Of a stretch of DNA of 64,000 nucleotides, positions 1 to 7,614 are shown piece after piece (the stretch's first letter is position 1; each line of letters starts with the position of its first letter). Made by a program: the position numbers and the translations under genes. The DNA is from Lewinella sp. W8 (GTDB lineage Bacteria; Bacteroidota; Bacteroidia; Chitinophagales; Saprospiraceae). The notes below the pieces were generated by a model. That model was not told the DNA's origin and did no database searches. It was given only the letters and a program-made list of their open reading frames with translations. Where the stretch lies: positions 310,001-374,000 of the forward strand of contig NZ_SNAQ03000001.1 in NCBI RefSeq assembly GCF_004375085.3, given 5' to 3'.

Positions 1-454
1 AGAAGAATACGGGATTACCCAGAACGATCTCCTGCAGGAGATCAAAGCGGGCCGGAACCTTGTATTTTTCCTCAATGTAGCTGAGGGGCTCGGCGGTATA
101 TTCCCCCTGTAGGCGATTGATGACGAAAAAGGAGTCGGGGCGGATCAGGGCGCGAGCACCTTCGATGCCAAACTTCTTCACGCTCATCCAGATGGCCTTG
201 TCCTTTTCCAGACGGATGTAGGCGGTGCCGCCAATATTGAGTTTCGGGCTTTCGACCTTGATTCTGGCCCGCGCATCGAGCCATTCCGTATCGAAGCGGT
301 TGTCGTCCAGGGCGTCGAGTACCCGCGATACCCGGTTGGTTTTCGTCAGGCCGTCACGACCGTCCTCTCCCCGCATTTTTTTGTTGCAGGCGGAAGCGGT
401 CAGGAGTAAGCCACCGAGCAGTAGGAATACGGTACGAATGGTGATCGCGTTCAT
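1..454 (-). CDS. DUF4292-type lipoprotein, partial (3' end outside window)
   Basis: The frame is open from the ATG at 452-454 to the window edge, giving the first 151 residues. A hydrophobic start (VFLLLGGLLLTASAC) ends in a lipobox-like Cys at about residue 23, so this should be an envelope lipoprotein. The following part contains RARIKVESPKLNIGGTAYIR and later FFVINRLQGEY, the pattern I associate with the Bacteroidota DUF4292 family (LolA/LppM-like beta sheet). It lies 61 bp downstream of the TPR gene on the same strand; a TPR protein followed by DUF4292 and then an EnvC-type peptidase is a usual Bacteroidota order (known), but the third gene is beyond the window. The family assignment is from memory of its pattern; biochemical function is unknown. 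Confidence 0.7.
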   Translation of the reverse strand, partial: MNAITIRTVFLLLGGLLLTASACNKKMRGEDGRDGLTKTNRVSRVLDALDDNRFDTEWLDARARIKVESPKLNIGGTAYIRLEKDKAIWMSVKKFGIEGARALIRPDSFFVINRLQGEYTAEPLSYIEEKYKVPARFDLLQEIVLGNPVFF

Positions 455-472
455 CGTAAGGAAGGGGTTTGA

Positions 473-518
473 GTTTGTTTGGATTTTGGCCGATTATTAA
501 ATTCCAAACAAGCTCTTA
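473..518. repeat. Short, internally deleted copy of a MITE-like element
   Basis: The left part GTTTGTTTGGATTTTGG and the right part CGATTATTAAA...CAAACAAGCTCTTA match the two ends of the 167-bp element at 39989-40155, but about 115 bp of interior is missing. The right TTA flank is the stop codon (TAA on the minus strand) of the TPR gene. The left end is degenerate. Confidence 0.55.
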
Positions 519-2078
519 GCTTTTAACGGAGGATAATTTCTGGCTAAGGGCGCCAGATTTGCTGCCGGCAGACTTGGCCCGCTGATAAATCGTGGCGGCG
601 TCTACCTTGTTTCCACTGGCCTTAAGGGCATCGCCGAGAAATTCGAGGAAGAGGGCGTTGGTATTCTGGTCAGAATCGTAGGCTTGCAGGCTACCGAGTT
701 CCCCGCCGGCATTAGCCTGCTGCCAGACGAAGGCAATCGGGCCTTTGGGGCCGCCGGGAAGCAGGGCGGGGTTCACGCTTTGGCTTTTCGTCGGGTCGTC
801 AAGCCCCTCCAGGGTCTTCACCACTTCCTGCAGTACTTCCAGTTGACGGGGTTTGCCGCTCAGCATCAGACTGGCCTGGTCCAGCAGGTCAAGCGCTTCC
901 CCAAAATCCGCCCGTAGGGCTTCGCCGAGCGCGTAGTAGAGGTAGATGGCCGGCCGGTTAGGATAAACATCAAGCGCCTCCTCGGCGTAATCCCGCAGGG
1001 CAACGATCTGATTGTCGAGGTAAAGGGTCACCAGTAACTGCTCCCATACGGGATATACGGTATCGTCCAGTTCGAGGGTTTGGCGGTAGGTTTCGGCGGC
1101 TTTGCTGAGCTGGCCGGTATGAAAGAGAAGATCTCCCTCAATGGCTGCGGCCTTGGCGTCGTCGGGGTGCACCCGACGGAGTTCGGCGGCCAGACGGAGT
1201 GCGCGTCGTCCGATTTCGGGCGTACGCCCTCCGGAAGCAACCTGCTGCACCAGTGGCAGCAGCTTGCCAATTTTCAGGTCAATGTCAACGTCGCTTCTTC
1301 CCAGCAGGGCGATCAATTGTGCATCATCGTCACCACCGGTCTTTCCGGAGTCAAACTCCTGGAGCGCTAGCTGGGCTTTGACGTCTGCGGGCTGGAGCTC
1401 CAGGATGTCCCGGTAGGTTTTCCGGGCCTTCTGTTCTTCCTTCTGGCTCTGGTAGAACCCGGCCAGGAGGTGCCGGTAGTTAATGGCCTTCGGGTAAGTG
1501 TCAATTAAGGTAAGTAGTTCCTTTTCGGCCTTTTTTACGTCACCCTGGCCCAGGTAAAGGGAGTGTTTCCGGCGGGCGAGCTCAACGTTGACACCGATGC
1601 GCTTTTCCAGTTCGTTGTACACCGCGATTGCTCCCTTGATGTCCTGATCCCGGACGAGAAAAGACGCCTTTCCCAGGTAGTATTCTTCCTTTTGGGGGTG
1701 ATCCTTGATCAGTTGGGTGTACAGGTCGGCGCCCTCCCTATTTCTTCCACTGGCCTGGTAGAGTTCGGCCAAAAAAGCGGCATAAATCTCGTTAGGACGC
1801 TGGGCGAAGGCCTCCTTAAGTTGGTCGATGGCGTCGCTGGTTTCTCCGGCGGCGTACAGTAAGCGACCCAATTCAAATCGGGCCGGGTCGTTGTCGGGCT
1901 CCAGATCAACGATCACCTTGAATAATTCAATGGCTTTGTCGGTCCGCCCGAGCATGGCTTCCCGTTTGGCTTCAATGAAGTTGGACTCAGCCTTCACGCT
2001 GGATTCAGATACTGAGCCGGGTTGAGCCTGTAGCCCAACGAGTAGAAGTAGAAACAAAAGCGTAAGCGCCTGCCGCAT
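516..2078 (-). CDS. Secreted tetratricopeptide-repeat protein
   Basis: The product has 520 residues. It begins with a signal peptide (MRQALTLLFLLLLVGLQAQ), which is why the ATG at 2076-2078 is preferred to one 12 codons upstream. The rest is alpha-helical with many TPR units, for example A-AMLGRTDKAIELFKVIVD-LEPDNDPARFELG and GQLSKAAETYRQTLELDD. TPR solenoids bind partner proteins; here it would act in the periplasm or at the outer membrane. It is transcribed just ahead of the DUF4292 lipoprotein and 86 bp behind pyruvate kinase. In Bacteroidota this TPR/DUF4292 pair is commonly found together, which suggests a shared envelope role (inference). No enzyme domain is visible. Confidence 0.85.
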   Translation of the reverse strand: MRQALTLLFLLLLVGLQAQPGSVSESSVKAESNFIEAKREAMLGRTDKAIELFKVIVDLEPDNDPARFELGRLLYAAGETSDAIDQLKEAFAQRPNEIYAAFLAELYQASGRNREGADLYTQLIKDHPQKEEYYLGKASFLVRDQDIKGAIAVYNELEKRIGVNVELARRKHSLYLGQGDVKKAEKELLTLIDTYPKAINYRHLLAGFYQSQKEEQKARKTYRDILELQPADVKAQLALQEFDSGKTGGDDDAQLIALLGRSDVDIDLKIGKLLPLVQQVASGGRTPEIGRRALRLAAELRRVHPDDAKAAAIEGDLLFHTGQLSKAAETYRQTLELDDTVYPVWEQLLVTLYLDNQIVALRDYAEEALDVYPNRPAIYLYYALGEALRADFGEALDLLDQASLMLSGKPRQLEVLQEVVKTLEGLDDPTKSQSVNPALLPGGPKGPIAFVWQQANAGGELGSLQAYDSDQNTNALFLEFLGDALKASGNKVDAATIYQRAKSAGSKSGALSQKLSSVKS

Positions 2079-2164
2079 GGGAGGAGAATTAGTGATCACC
2101 CTAACTAAACGCATCGGGCTGGCTGGCGTTGTGTCTCGCGGGGAAAAACTGCCGCTTCCGGGGC

Positions 2165-3598
2165 TTAATCCACCACCGTCACCTTCATCATGTTGGTGCG
2201 CAACCGTTTTTCGAGGGGCATTGACCCCGTGTTGACGAGCAAGTCTCCGGGCTCTACCCGACCGGCCTGCTTCAGGATTTCCGTTACGTCCTCGACGGTT
2301 TTATCCGTGCTGGTGTAGTTGTCGTAATGATAGCAACGGACGCCCCAACATAGGTTCAGGGTCGCCAGCATATGATGGAGGTCGCTAAAAATGTAAATCT
2401 TCGCTTTGGGCCGGAAGCTGGAGAGTTTAAAGGCGGTGTAGCCCGACTGCGTCATCCCGATGATGCCCCGGGCACCGACGTTCTGAGCGGCCCAGGCGGC
2501 GGCAGAACAAACCACGTCACCGATAAAGGTTCCACTTTTGGGGTTGGCCTTGGGGCGCTTCATCCCAATCTCGTAGATTTTTTCCGCTTCGTGGATGATG
2601 GCGTTCATGGCCTTGACCACCAGCGCCGGGTGCCGGCCCACGGAAGTTTCTCCACTCAGCATCACGGCGTCCGTACCGTCAAGTACGGCGTTAGCCACGT
2701 CCGTTACCTCCGCGCGGGTGGGACCCGGATTGGTAATCATGGAGTCCATCATCTGGGTGGCTACAATCACGGGACGGGCCCGCTGGATACACTTCCGAAT
2801 GATCTCTTTCTGCACGATGGGGAGCTGCTCCATCGGAATTTCAATACCCAGGTCACCCCGTGCTACCATAATGGCATTAGAGTGCTTGATGATTTTATCG
2901 ATGTTCTGAACCGCTTCGGGTTTCTCGATCTTGGAAATGATTTTGGCGGGGTGCCCGGCGGCTTCGATGCGCGCCCGCAAATCCTTGCAGTCTTTGTGGT
3001 GACGAACGAAGCTCAGGGCGATCCAGTTGACGGGCTGCGTCAGGATGTATTCCAGATCATTGAGGTCCTTTTCCGTCAGGCTGGGAAGACTGATCTTGGT
3101 GTTGGGAAGGTTTACGCCCTTGTTGGACTTAAGCACTCCCCCAAAAAGCGTCTTCAGCTTCACGGTGTCTACGCCGTTGGTTTCGATCACCTCAAACACC
3201 AGGGTGCCATCATCTACCAGCACGCGCTCTCCCACGCTAACGTCCTGGGCGAACTGCGGGTAACTCATGTAAATGCGCTCGGCGTTGCCGATGCACTCGG
3301 TATTGGTGAAGGTAATGACCTGCCCTTCTTCTACGGGGAGTCCGTCACCCTCCATCTTACCGACCCGGAGTTTGGGGCCCTGCAAGTCCGCCAGGATGCT
3401 GACGTGCGTATTGAGTTCCTTGTTGAGCTGAACGATCCGTTCAATCACGCCGCCGTGCACTTCGTGGCTACCGTGGCTGAAGTTCAGGCGGAACACGTCT
3501 ACCCCCGCCTCAATGAGGGACCTCAAACCATCAAGGGAGCTACATGCGGGGCCAACGGTAGCAACAATTTTCGTATTCTGATGATCGGTAACTTTCAT
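2165..3598 (-). CDS. pyk: Pyruvate kinase
   Basis: Pyruvate kinase transfers phosphate from phosphoenolpyruvate to ADP in the last step of glycolysis, in the cytoplasm. The 477 residues match the usual bacterial length. Visible family motifs are NTKIVATVGPAC near the start, VFRLNFSHGSHEVH (about residue 35), ILADLQGPKLRVG (about 66), the active-site ISKIEKPEA (about 220) with VARGDLGIEIP just after it, and GPTRAEVTDVANAVLDGTDA with LSGETSVG (about 295-320). A C-terminal domain of about 130 residues follows. A promoter-like TACATTTG lies about 40 bp upstream. It is a single-gene unit or leads into the TPR gene 86 bp downstream. Identification is secure. Confidence 0.97.
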   Translation of the reverse strand: MKVTDHQNTKIVATVGPACSSLDGLRSLIEAGVDVFRLNFSHGSHEVHGGVIERIVQLNKELNTHVSILADLQGPKLRVGKMEGDGLPVEEGQVITFTNTECIGNAERIYMSYPQFAQDVSVGERVLVDDGTLVFEVIETNGVDTVKLKTLFGGVLKSNKGVNLPNTKISLPSLTEKDLNDLEYILTQPVNWIALSFVRHHKDCKDLRARIEAAGHPAKIISKIEKPEAVQNIDKIIKHSNAIMVARGDLGIEIPMEQLPIVQKEIIRKCIQRARPVIVATQMMDSMITNPGPTRAEVTDVANAVLDGTDAVMLSGETSVGRHPALVVKAMNAIIHEAEKIYEIGMKRPKANPKSGTFIGDVVCSAAAWAAQNVGARGIIGMTQSGYTAFKLSSFRPKAKIYIFSDLHHMLATLNLCWGVRCYHYDNYTSTDKTVEDVTEILKQAGRVEPGDLLVNTGSMPLEKRLRTNMMKVTVVD

Positions 3599-3636
3599 AA
3601 CTTGCGGGGGATAGTGTAATTTCTACAATAATACCG

Positions 3637-3644
3637 CAAATGTA
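3637..3644 (-). promoter_or_regulatory. -7 promoter element (TACATTTG) for pyk
   Basis: On the minus strand this reads TACATTTG, an exact match to the Bacteroidota -7 consensus TAnnTTTG. It predicts a start near 3630 and a leader of about 32 nt before the pyk ATG. No convincing -33 element was found. Confidence 0.55.
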
Positions 3645-3663
3645 GGGGAATATTGGGGGATTA

Positions 3664-4494
3664 TCACATCATAAATGTTCCCAGAATATCTTCCCGTTTA
3701 ATTTTCAGGGGCTGGTTAGCGTGGCCCTGCAGCAGGTTTTCCCACAAGTAGGTTAGCGCACCGACCGCTTTCCCCGCCGCACTCTGCACGGTAAAGAGCG
3801 GAAAAATTCTACTGTGGGAATAGACCACAAAGGACATGGCCAGCATCTCTCCCTCGGCGGATTCCACGGCGCGGGTGCCGCCCCAGCCCCGGTGAAGGAC
3901 CTGATACATCAGCCGCTGCATGGCGTGATAGGTCCATTCGTTATCGGCGGTTTTTCCGTGTTGCTCCAGCCAGAAATTTGCCAGATGCTCTGGCTTGAAT
4001 CGTTGGGCTGGCCGTAAGTTGGCCAGCTGCGCCTTGGCCAGTTCCGTGGCGTAACTGACCGGAAAGTCTTCCGTGATTTTCTCGTAGGCCTGGTTGAGGA
4101 AGAGGGCCGATCCGCTTGCTGCCTCCACGTCAAACCGGGTGTCTTTGGACGGAACCGAAGCTGGCTCAACGGTAAGCTTGCCGCTGCGGAAATGATCGGG
4201 CACGGCGTCCCAGAAGGCCTGAATCCGCTTGGGACTGAGGGGTTTGACGCTGTACACCCCAAGTTCAGGAATCAGACGGGGTTGGGTCAGTCGGTTACGC
4301 CCCCACCAGCTTTTGGTGCGGGGAAGTGGCATGGCACTGACGTAATTGTCACCCTCCACCAGCAGGTCCCATTCCCTGGCCGTATTGTTCAGAAACCAGT
4401 GGTAGCCAAAGATGCTGCCGTTCGTCGCGTAGTGGACGCAACTGTCGTAAAGCTGAATGTCGATTTCTTCCTGGGGGACGAAGCGGATTTTCAT
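3664..4494 (-). CDS. Conserved hypothetical protein, possibly acyltransferase fold
   Basis: The product has 276 residues, is soluble, and has no signal peptide or membrane segment. It begins MKIRFVPQEEIDIQLYDSC and includes YATNGSIFGYHWFLNN and, late in the chain, EGEMLAMSFVVYSHSRIFPLFTVQS. The latter resembles the central strand/helix of GNAT or FemAB-type transferases (a substrate-independent 'display a changed phenotype' strand pattern), but no acetyl-CoA loop can be pointed to, so this is only a suggestion. It is oriented with pyk, 65 bp upstream of it, with the pyk promoter between them, so it is probably a separate transcript. Function unknown. Confidence 0.7.
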   Translation of the reverse strand: MKIRFVPQEEIDIQLYDSCVHYATNGSIFGYHWFLNNTAREWDLLVEGDNYVSAMPLPRTKSWWGRNRLTQPRLIPELGVYSVKPLSPKRIQAFWDAVPDHFRSGKLTVEPASVPSKDTRFDVEAASGSALFLNQAYEKITEDFPVSYATELAKAQLANLRPAQRFKPEHLANFWLEQHGKTADNEWTYHAMQRLMYQVLHRGWGGTRAVESAEGEMLAMSFVVYSHSRIFPLFTVQSAAGKAVGALTYLWENLLQGHANQPLKIKREDILGTFMM

Positions 4495-4533
4495 GCAGGG
4501 GAAATGCGTACGCGGATAATATTGTTTCCAGGA

Positions 4534-4594
4534 GGAATGTCCTATTTTCTCATCGGCTGCATCTTTTGCTGACGCAGTCGCAAAAGTTCATCCG
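4534..4594. repeat. 61-bp direct repeat, copy 1
   Basis: GGAATGTCCTATTTTCTCAT and what follows recur at 4630-4690, 96 bp later, with about seven mismatches. The intervening 35 bp contain GGATTGAAGGATCGAAGGATT, itself repetitive. Confidence 0.8.
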
Positions 4595-4629
4595 AACGGA
4601 AGGATTGAAGGATCGAAGGATTGAATGAA

Positions 4630-4690
4630 GGAATGTCCTATTTTCTCATCGGCTACATCATTTTCTGAGGCAGTGGCAAAAGTTCATCCG
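4630..4690. repeat. 61-bp direct repeat, copy 2
   Basis: This is the second copy of the repeat at 4534-4594, ending in the shared CAAAAGTTCATCCG. It lies about 170 bp before the start of the kinase gene. Confidence 0.8.
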
Positions 4691-4857
4691 CTGCGTAAAA
4701 TGGGGGTTGACCAATCTACTCTGCCGTCCGATACATCCAGTCCAGGGCTTTTTTCTCGAACCAGGGCCCTGAAATCAGGTGGTATTTACCGGAGAATTTC
4801 GTCTTTTTTGGCTCTTTTGACCTTTTCCGCTTGTTGTCGGGACATACTATTCCCGTC

Positions 4858-5790
4858 ATGTTTTCTTTTCAGGAGTTAGAAGATACCGCAAAAGAGCTTT
4901 TTCTGGCCAGGCTTGGCGAGGAGGTGAGCGCCATTGATCCGATCGTTGGCGTCGGATCGGTCAACCAGGTTGTGCGGGTGATGACCCACCGGGGGGCGTA
5001 CATTCTTCGCATGAACGAGGGGACAAAAGCCCAGGAATACGCCAAGGAAGCCTGGTGCGTGGAGGCTGTCCGGGCGGTCGGGATTCCTTGCCCGAACATA
5101 ATTCATTCCGGATCCGAGAATGACTACGTCTACCAGATTCAGGAAGACATCCGGGGCGTAAACGTCAGTAAATTACCTCCAGGCGCGCAGTTGTTGTCCT
5201 GGTATAACTGCGGGAAATACGTGGCCAGGTTTACTCGGGTTCCCGCCAGGGGATTTGGGGACCAGCTTGAAAATTTCGCTACCGGACAATTCTCCGACCG
5301 CTGGTCGCGGTATTTGACCTACAATCTCGGAGCCTTATCCACCCGCCATGACTCCCTGCTGGATCAAGGGCATATGACCATGACTCAGTATGATCAACTT
5401 CGCCGGTTGCTGGAGGGCGTCGCAAAAATGGAAGTCACCATCGGCCTGGTACACGGTGACCTGCACGGCCGTAACTTTATCCAACACTATCACCGAACGT
5501 ATTTGCTGGATTGGGGAATGGCGGAATTACACGTTTACCCCCACGTGGACCTGGCCAGATTACTCGCTCCCGGGCTGGCGGAGGTACCTCCCCTGGCATT
5601 CACGGCGTTCCGTAAGGGCCTGGGGATGAGTGAGCGGCAGTTGCTTAAAATCTTGCCCGATATCAAGCAAATCCATTTGCTAAAGACCCTCGACACCTAT
5701 CGGTGGGCCTTCGATCATCAGGCCACGGTGCCGATTAGCCGCTACGTAACGGCACTGAGCCGGGCACTGGCGTGGGCGGAAAAACCCTGA
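4858..5790 (+). CDS. APH/choline-kinase-family phosphotransferase
   Basis: The product has 310 residues. It shows the kinase catalytic motif LVHGDLHGRNFI (about residues 198-209) and a downstream LLDWGMAELHVYPHVDLA that corresponds to the metal-binding aspartate segment of aminoglycoside/choline kinases. An N-terminal lobe has VGVGSVNQVVRV, similar to the nucleotide-binding loop. Such enzymes phosphorylate small hydroxylated molecules; the substrate here cannot be read from sequence, and antibiotic resistance should not be assumed. The ATG at 4858 is chosen over one nine codons upstream because MFSFQELEDTAKELF looks like a natural amino end. It converges on the Gre-factor gene with only one base between stop codons, so no terminator fits between them. 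Confidence 0.85.
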   Translation: MFSFQELEDTAKELFLARLGEEVSAIDPIVGVGSVNQVVRVMTHRGAYILRMNEGTKAQEYAKEAWCVEAVRAVGIPCPNIIHSGSENDYVYQIQEDIRGVNVSKLPPGAQLLSWYNCGKYVARFTRVPARGFGDQLENFATGQFSDRWSRYLTYNLGALSTRHDSLLDQGHMTMTQYDQLRRLLEGVAKMEVTIGLVHGDLHGRNFIQHYHRTYLLDWGMAELHVYPHVDLARLLAPGLAEVPPLAFTAFRKGLGMSERQLLKILPDIKQIHLLKTLDTYRWAFDHQATVPISRYVTALSRALAWAEKP

Positions 5791-5791
5791 G

Positions 5792-6298
5792 CTAGACGTC
5801 ATACGACAGGGAATGGACCGTAATCTGCCGGAGCTCCTTGCCGAGCCTGAATTCAGCCGTTTCCCCGACCCATAGCCCCGTAATGGCCCGCGCAATCGGC
5901 GCGGTAAAGGCAATTTTTTTCTCCTTGACGTTCGCTTCGTCCACCCCAACAATCTGAAATTCCTGCCGGCGGCCGCTGCCCGGTTGGCTTACCGTAACCC
6001 GGGCCCCAAAGCGAACTTCGTTGCTGGGCTGCTCGGCCGGGTCGATGACCCGGGCACTCTGAATGCGCTTGAGGAGGAGGGCGAGCTTTCCGTCCAGTAC
6101 CGTTACGGCACGGCGGTGTTCTTCCTCGTTGTCCGTCGGCACCGCTGCTTTGTCCGCTTCGAGTTGCGTGCGTTCGGCCTCCAGCTGGGCCAGGCCATTT
6201 GGCGTCACGTAATTCACGGTTCCCTCCGGCAGGGGAGCACGGGGAGGAATTATGGGAAGTTCTTCCTGATCAGATTCTTTAACGAAACCTCGTGACAT
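5792..6298 (-). CDS. GreA/GreB-family transcription elongation factor
   Basis: Gre factors insert a coiled coil into the RNA polymerase secondary channel and stimulate cleavage of backtracked RNA. The 168-residue product starts MSRGFVKESDQEELP, has NYVTPNGLAQLEAERTQLEA leading into the coiled coil, and ends in an FKBP-like C-terminal domain (VDEANVKEKKIAFTAPIARA, GLWVGETAEFRL). The start at 6298 gives the typical Bacteroidota Gre amino end; ATGs at 6316 and further upstream add an unrelated tail. Whether it acts as a GreA-type, GreB-type or Rnk-like factor cannot be told. Stop codon almost touches that of the converging kinase gene. Confidence 0.9.
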   Translation of the reverse strand: MSRGFVKESDQEELPIIPPRAPLPEGTVNYVTPNGLAQLEAERTQLEADKAAVPTDNEEEHRRAVTVLDGKLALLLKRIQSARVIDPAEQPSNEVRFGARVTVSQPGSGRRQEFQIVGVDEANVKEKKIAFTAPIARAITGLWVGETAEFRLGKELRQITVHSLSYDV

Positions 6299-6414
6299 GG
6301 GTGATGGATTTGTCATAGAACAGGAGAAGTAACCCGCTTGGTTGGCGGACCTCAGGGATCTTTCGACCAATTTTCACTTTGGCGCGTTTTCCCATCATAC
6401 AAGCAAACACTGGT

Positions 6415-6639
6415 ATGCCCCAAATCAAGACATTTCAAACCAACATCAACTGCGGCAGCTGTGTCCGTTCCGTCACTCCCTTCCTGGACGAAGTCAAGGG
6501 TGTAACCATCTGGCGGGTAGACGTTGATGATCCCCGCAAGGTGCTTACCGTAGAGGGGGAGGCGTCCGAGGCCGATATCGTAGCGATGGTGGAGGAAGCT
6601 GGCTTCGACATTGAGCCCCTGCCCACTCCCGCAGAATAG
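6415..6639 (+). CDS. Heavy-metal-associated (HMA) domain protein
   Basis: A 74-residue, single-domain protein of the ferredoxin-like HMA fold. The metal site is TNINCGSCVRSVTPFL, with Cys13 and Cys16 forming the CxxC that binds Cu(I) or similar ions in copper chaperones; the usual Met before it is replaced by Ile. The rest (WRVDVDDPRKVLTVEGEASE, MVEEAGFD) fits the family beta-alpha-beta pattern. The ATG at 6415 is preferred to one 12 codons upstream because it starts directly at the domain. The next gene starts 10 bp downstream, so the two are likely co-transcribed, though a functional link is not evident. No copper ATPase is nearby. Confidence 0.8.
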   Translation: MPQIKTFQTNINCGSCVRSVTPFLDEVKGVTIWRVDVDDPRKVLTVEGEASEADIVAMVEEAGFDIEPLPTPAE

Positions 6640-6649
6640 CCCCTGGCAC

Positions 6650-7579
6650 ATGATGCCATTTGCTGAGCTGAGCAGTCCGCTGGAACGACTCTATCACCCC
6701 GCCGCCGGGGAAGCCGGTATTCAACTGTTTTGCAAACGGGACGATCTGCTGAGCCCCGCTCCGGGGACTGCCCTGCAGGGGAATAAGGTGCGAAAACTGG
6801 CTCCGGTGCTGCGCCGGGCCCTTGCGGCCCGCCGGCCGCCACTGTTGGTCAGCTTCGGCGGTGCCTACAGTAACCACGCTTCCGCACTGGCTACGGCCGG
6901 AAAACGCTACCATCTTCCGGTCCACCTCTTCATTCGGGGAGAGGAAGTCGATAATCCCGTCCTCGATCGGGCGGTGGCCGACGGAGCTACCCTGGAAAGA
7001 ATTTCCCGCGCGGAATATCGGCAGCACCGCGACGAGAACTGGCGTAGTAGGCAAGTCCTGCGGCTGGCGCAGCGGTACGACCTCGCGCCGGAAGAAATTT
7101 GGATCATTCCGGAAGGGGGAACCAGTCCGCAGGCCATCGAATCGGTGAGCGCCATCGTTGGAGAAATAACGGAAGCGCTGGGGGACGCACCCGACTACGT
7201 GGCCCTGAGTGCGGGAACCGGCGGCACGGCCGCCGGTGTAATCCTTGCCGCCGAAGCTAAAACCCGGATTGAAATATTCCCGGCCCTTAAGGGCAGTTGG
7301 ATGCGGGAGGAGATCAATTCCCGCTTACCCTCGCCTCCGAAGGCTTCGTGGACCTGCATCCACGACCACCATTTTGGGGGCTACGGTCGCTTCCCGCAGG
7401 AATGGCGAATCCCCTCGGCGGGATTCGCTACCCGGGCGGACATCAGCGAACCGGGTCTTCCCCCGCTGGAAGCGATTTACACGGCCAAGCTGTTCTCGGG
7501 GGTGCTGACCCGAATTCGCCAGGGATGCTACCCTCCGGGGAGTACCATCGTGGTACTACACACCGGAGGGATTTACTGA
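6650..7579 (+). CDS. PLP-dependent ACC deaminase / D-cysteine desulfhydrase-like enzyme
   Basis: The product has 309 residues of the fold-type II PLP family. TALQGNKVRKLAPVL carries the expected PLP lysine (Lys46). SFGGAYSNHASALA is the substrate-binding loop, here with SNH as in desulfhydrases rather than the SNQTR of true ACC deaminases. IIPEGGTSPQA and ALSAGTGGTAAGV (phosphate-binding loop) follow. It probably removes ammonia from a small amino acid such as D-cysteine, but the substrate is not settled by sequence. It follows the HMA gene by 10 bp and converges on the beta-barrel operon. The family is secure, the exact reaction is not. Confidence 0.88.
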   Translation: MMPFAELSSPLERLYHPAAGEAGIQLFCKRDDLLSPAPGTALQGNKVRKLAPVLRRALAARRPPLLVSFGGAYSNHASALATAGKRYHLPVHLFIRGEEVDNPVLDRAVADGATLERISRAEYRQHRDENWRSRQVLRLAQRYDLAPEEIWIIPEGGTSPQAIESVSAIVGEITEALGDAPDYVALSAGTGGTAAGVILAAEAKTRIEIFPALKGSWMREEINSRLPSPPKASWTCIHDHHFGGYGRFPQEWRIPSAGFATRADISEPGLPPLEAIYTAKLFSGVLTRIRQGCYPPGSTIVVLHTGGIY

Positions 7580-7586
7580 ACCAAGC

Positions 7587-7607
7587 GGAGCCGCCTGAGC
7601 GGGCTCC
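7587..7607. terminator. Hairpin between convergent genes
   Basis: GGAGCCGC and GCGGGCTCC form a stem around CTGA between the stop codons at 7579 and 7615. There is no T run on either side, so it is at most a weak bidirectional terminator. Confidence 0.35.
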
Positions 7608-7614
7608 TCAACCA

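Larger units (their letters stand above)
4495..4857. other. 363-bp gap with a 61-bp direct repeat
   Basis: This lies between two divergently oriented genes and must hold both promoters, although no exact TAnnTTTG was found. Its notable content is the direct repeat listed separately, with a short run of GGATTGAAGGA-like sequence between the copies. No convincing reading frame. Confidence 0.6.

Noticed and set aside
2372-3619. 415-codon open frame antisense to pyruvate kinase
   Set aside because: It mirrors the codon pattern of a secure gene on the other strand and has no recognisable protein features. The same applies to the long antisense frames inside gcvP, the giant gene, fadD and the amidophosphoribosyltransferase gene.
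4858-5790. Aminoglycoside resistance kinase
   Set aside because: Only the general APH/choline-kinase motifs are present and no resistance context exists.
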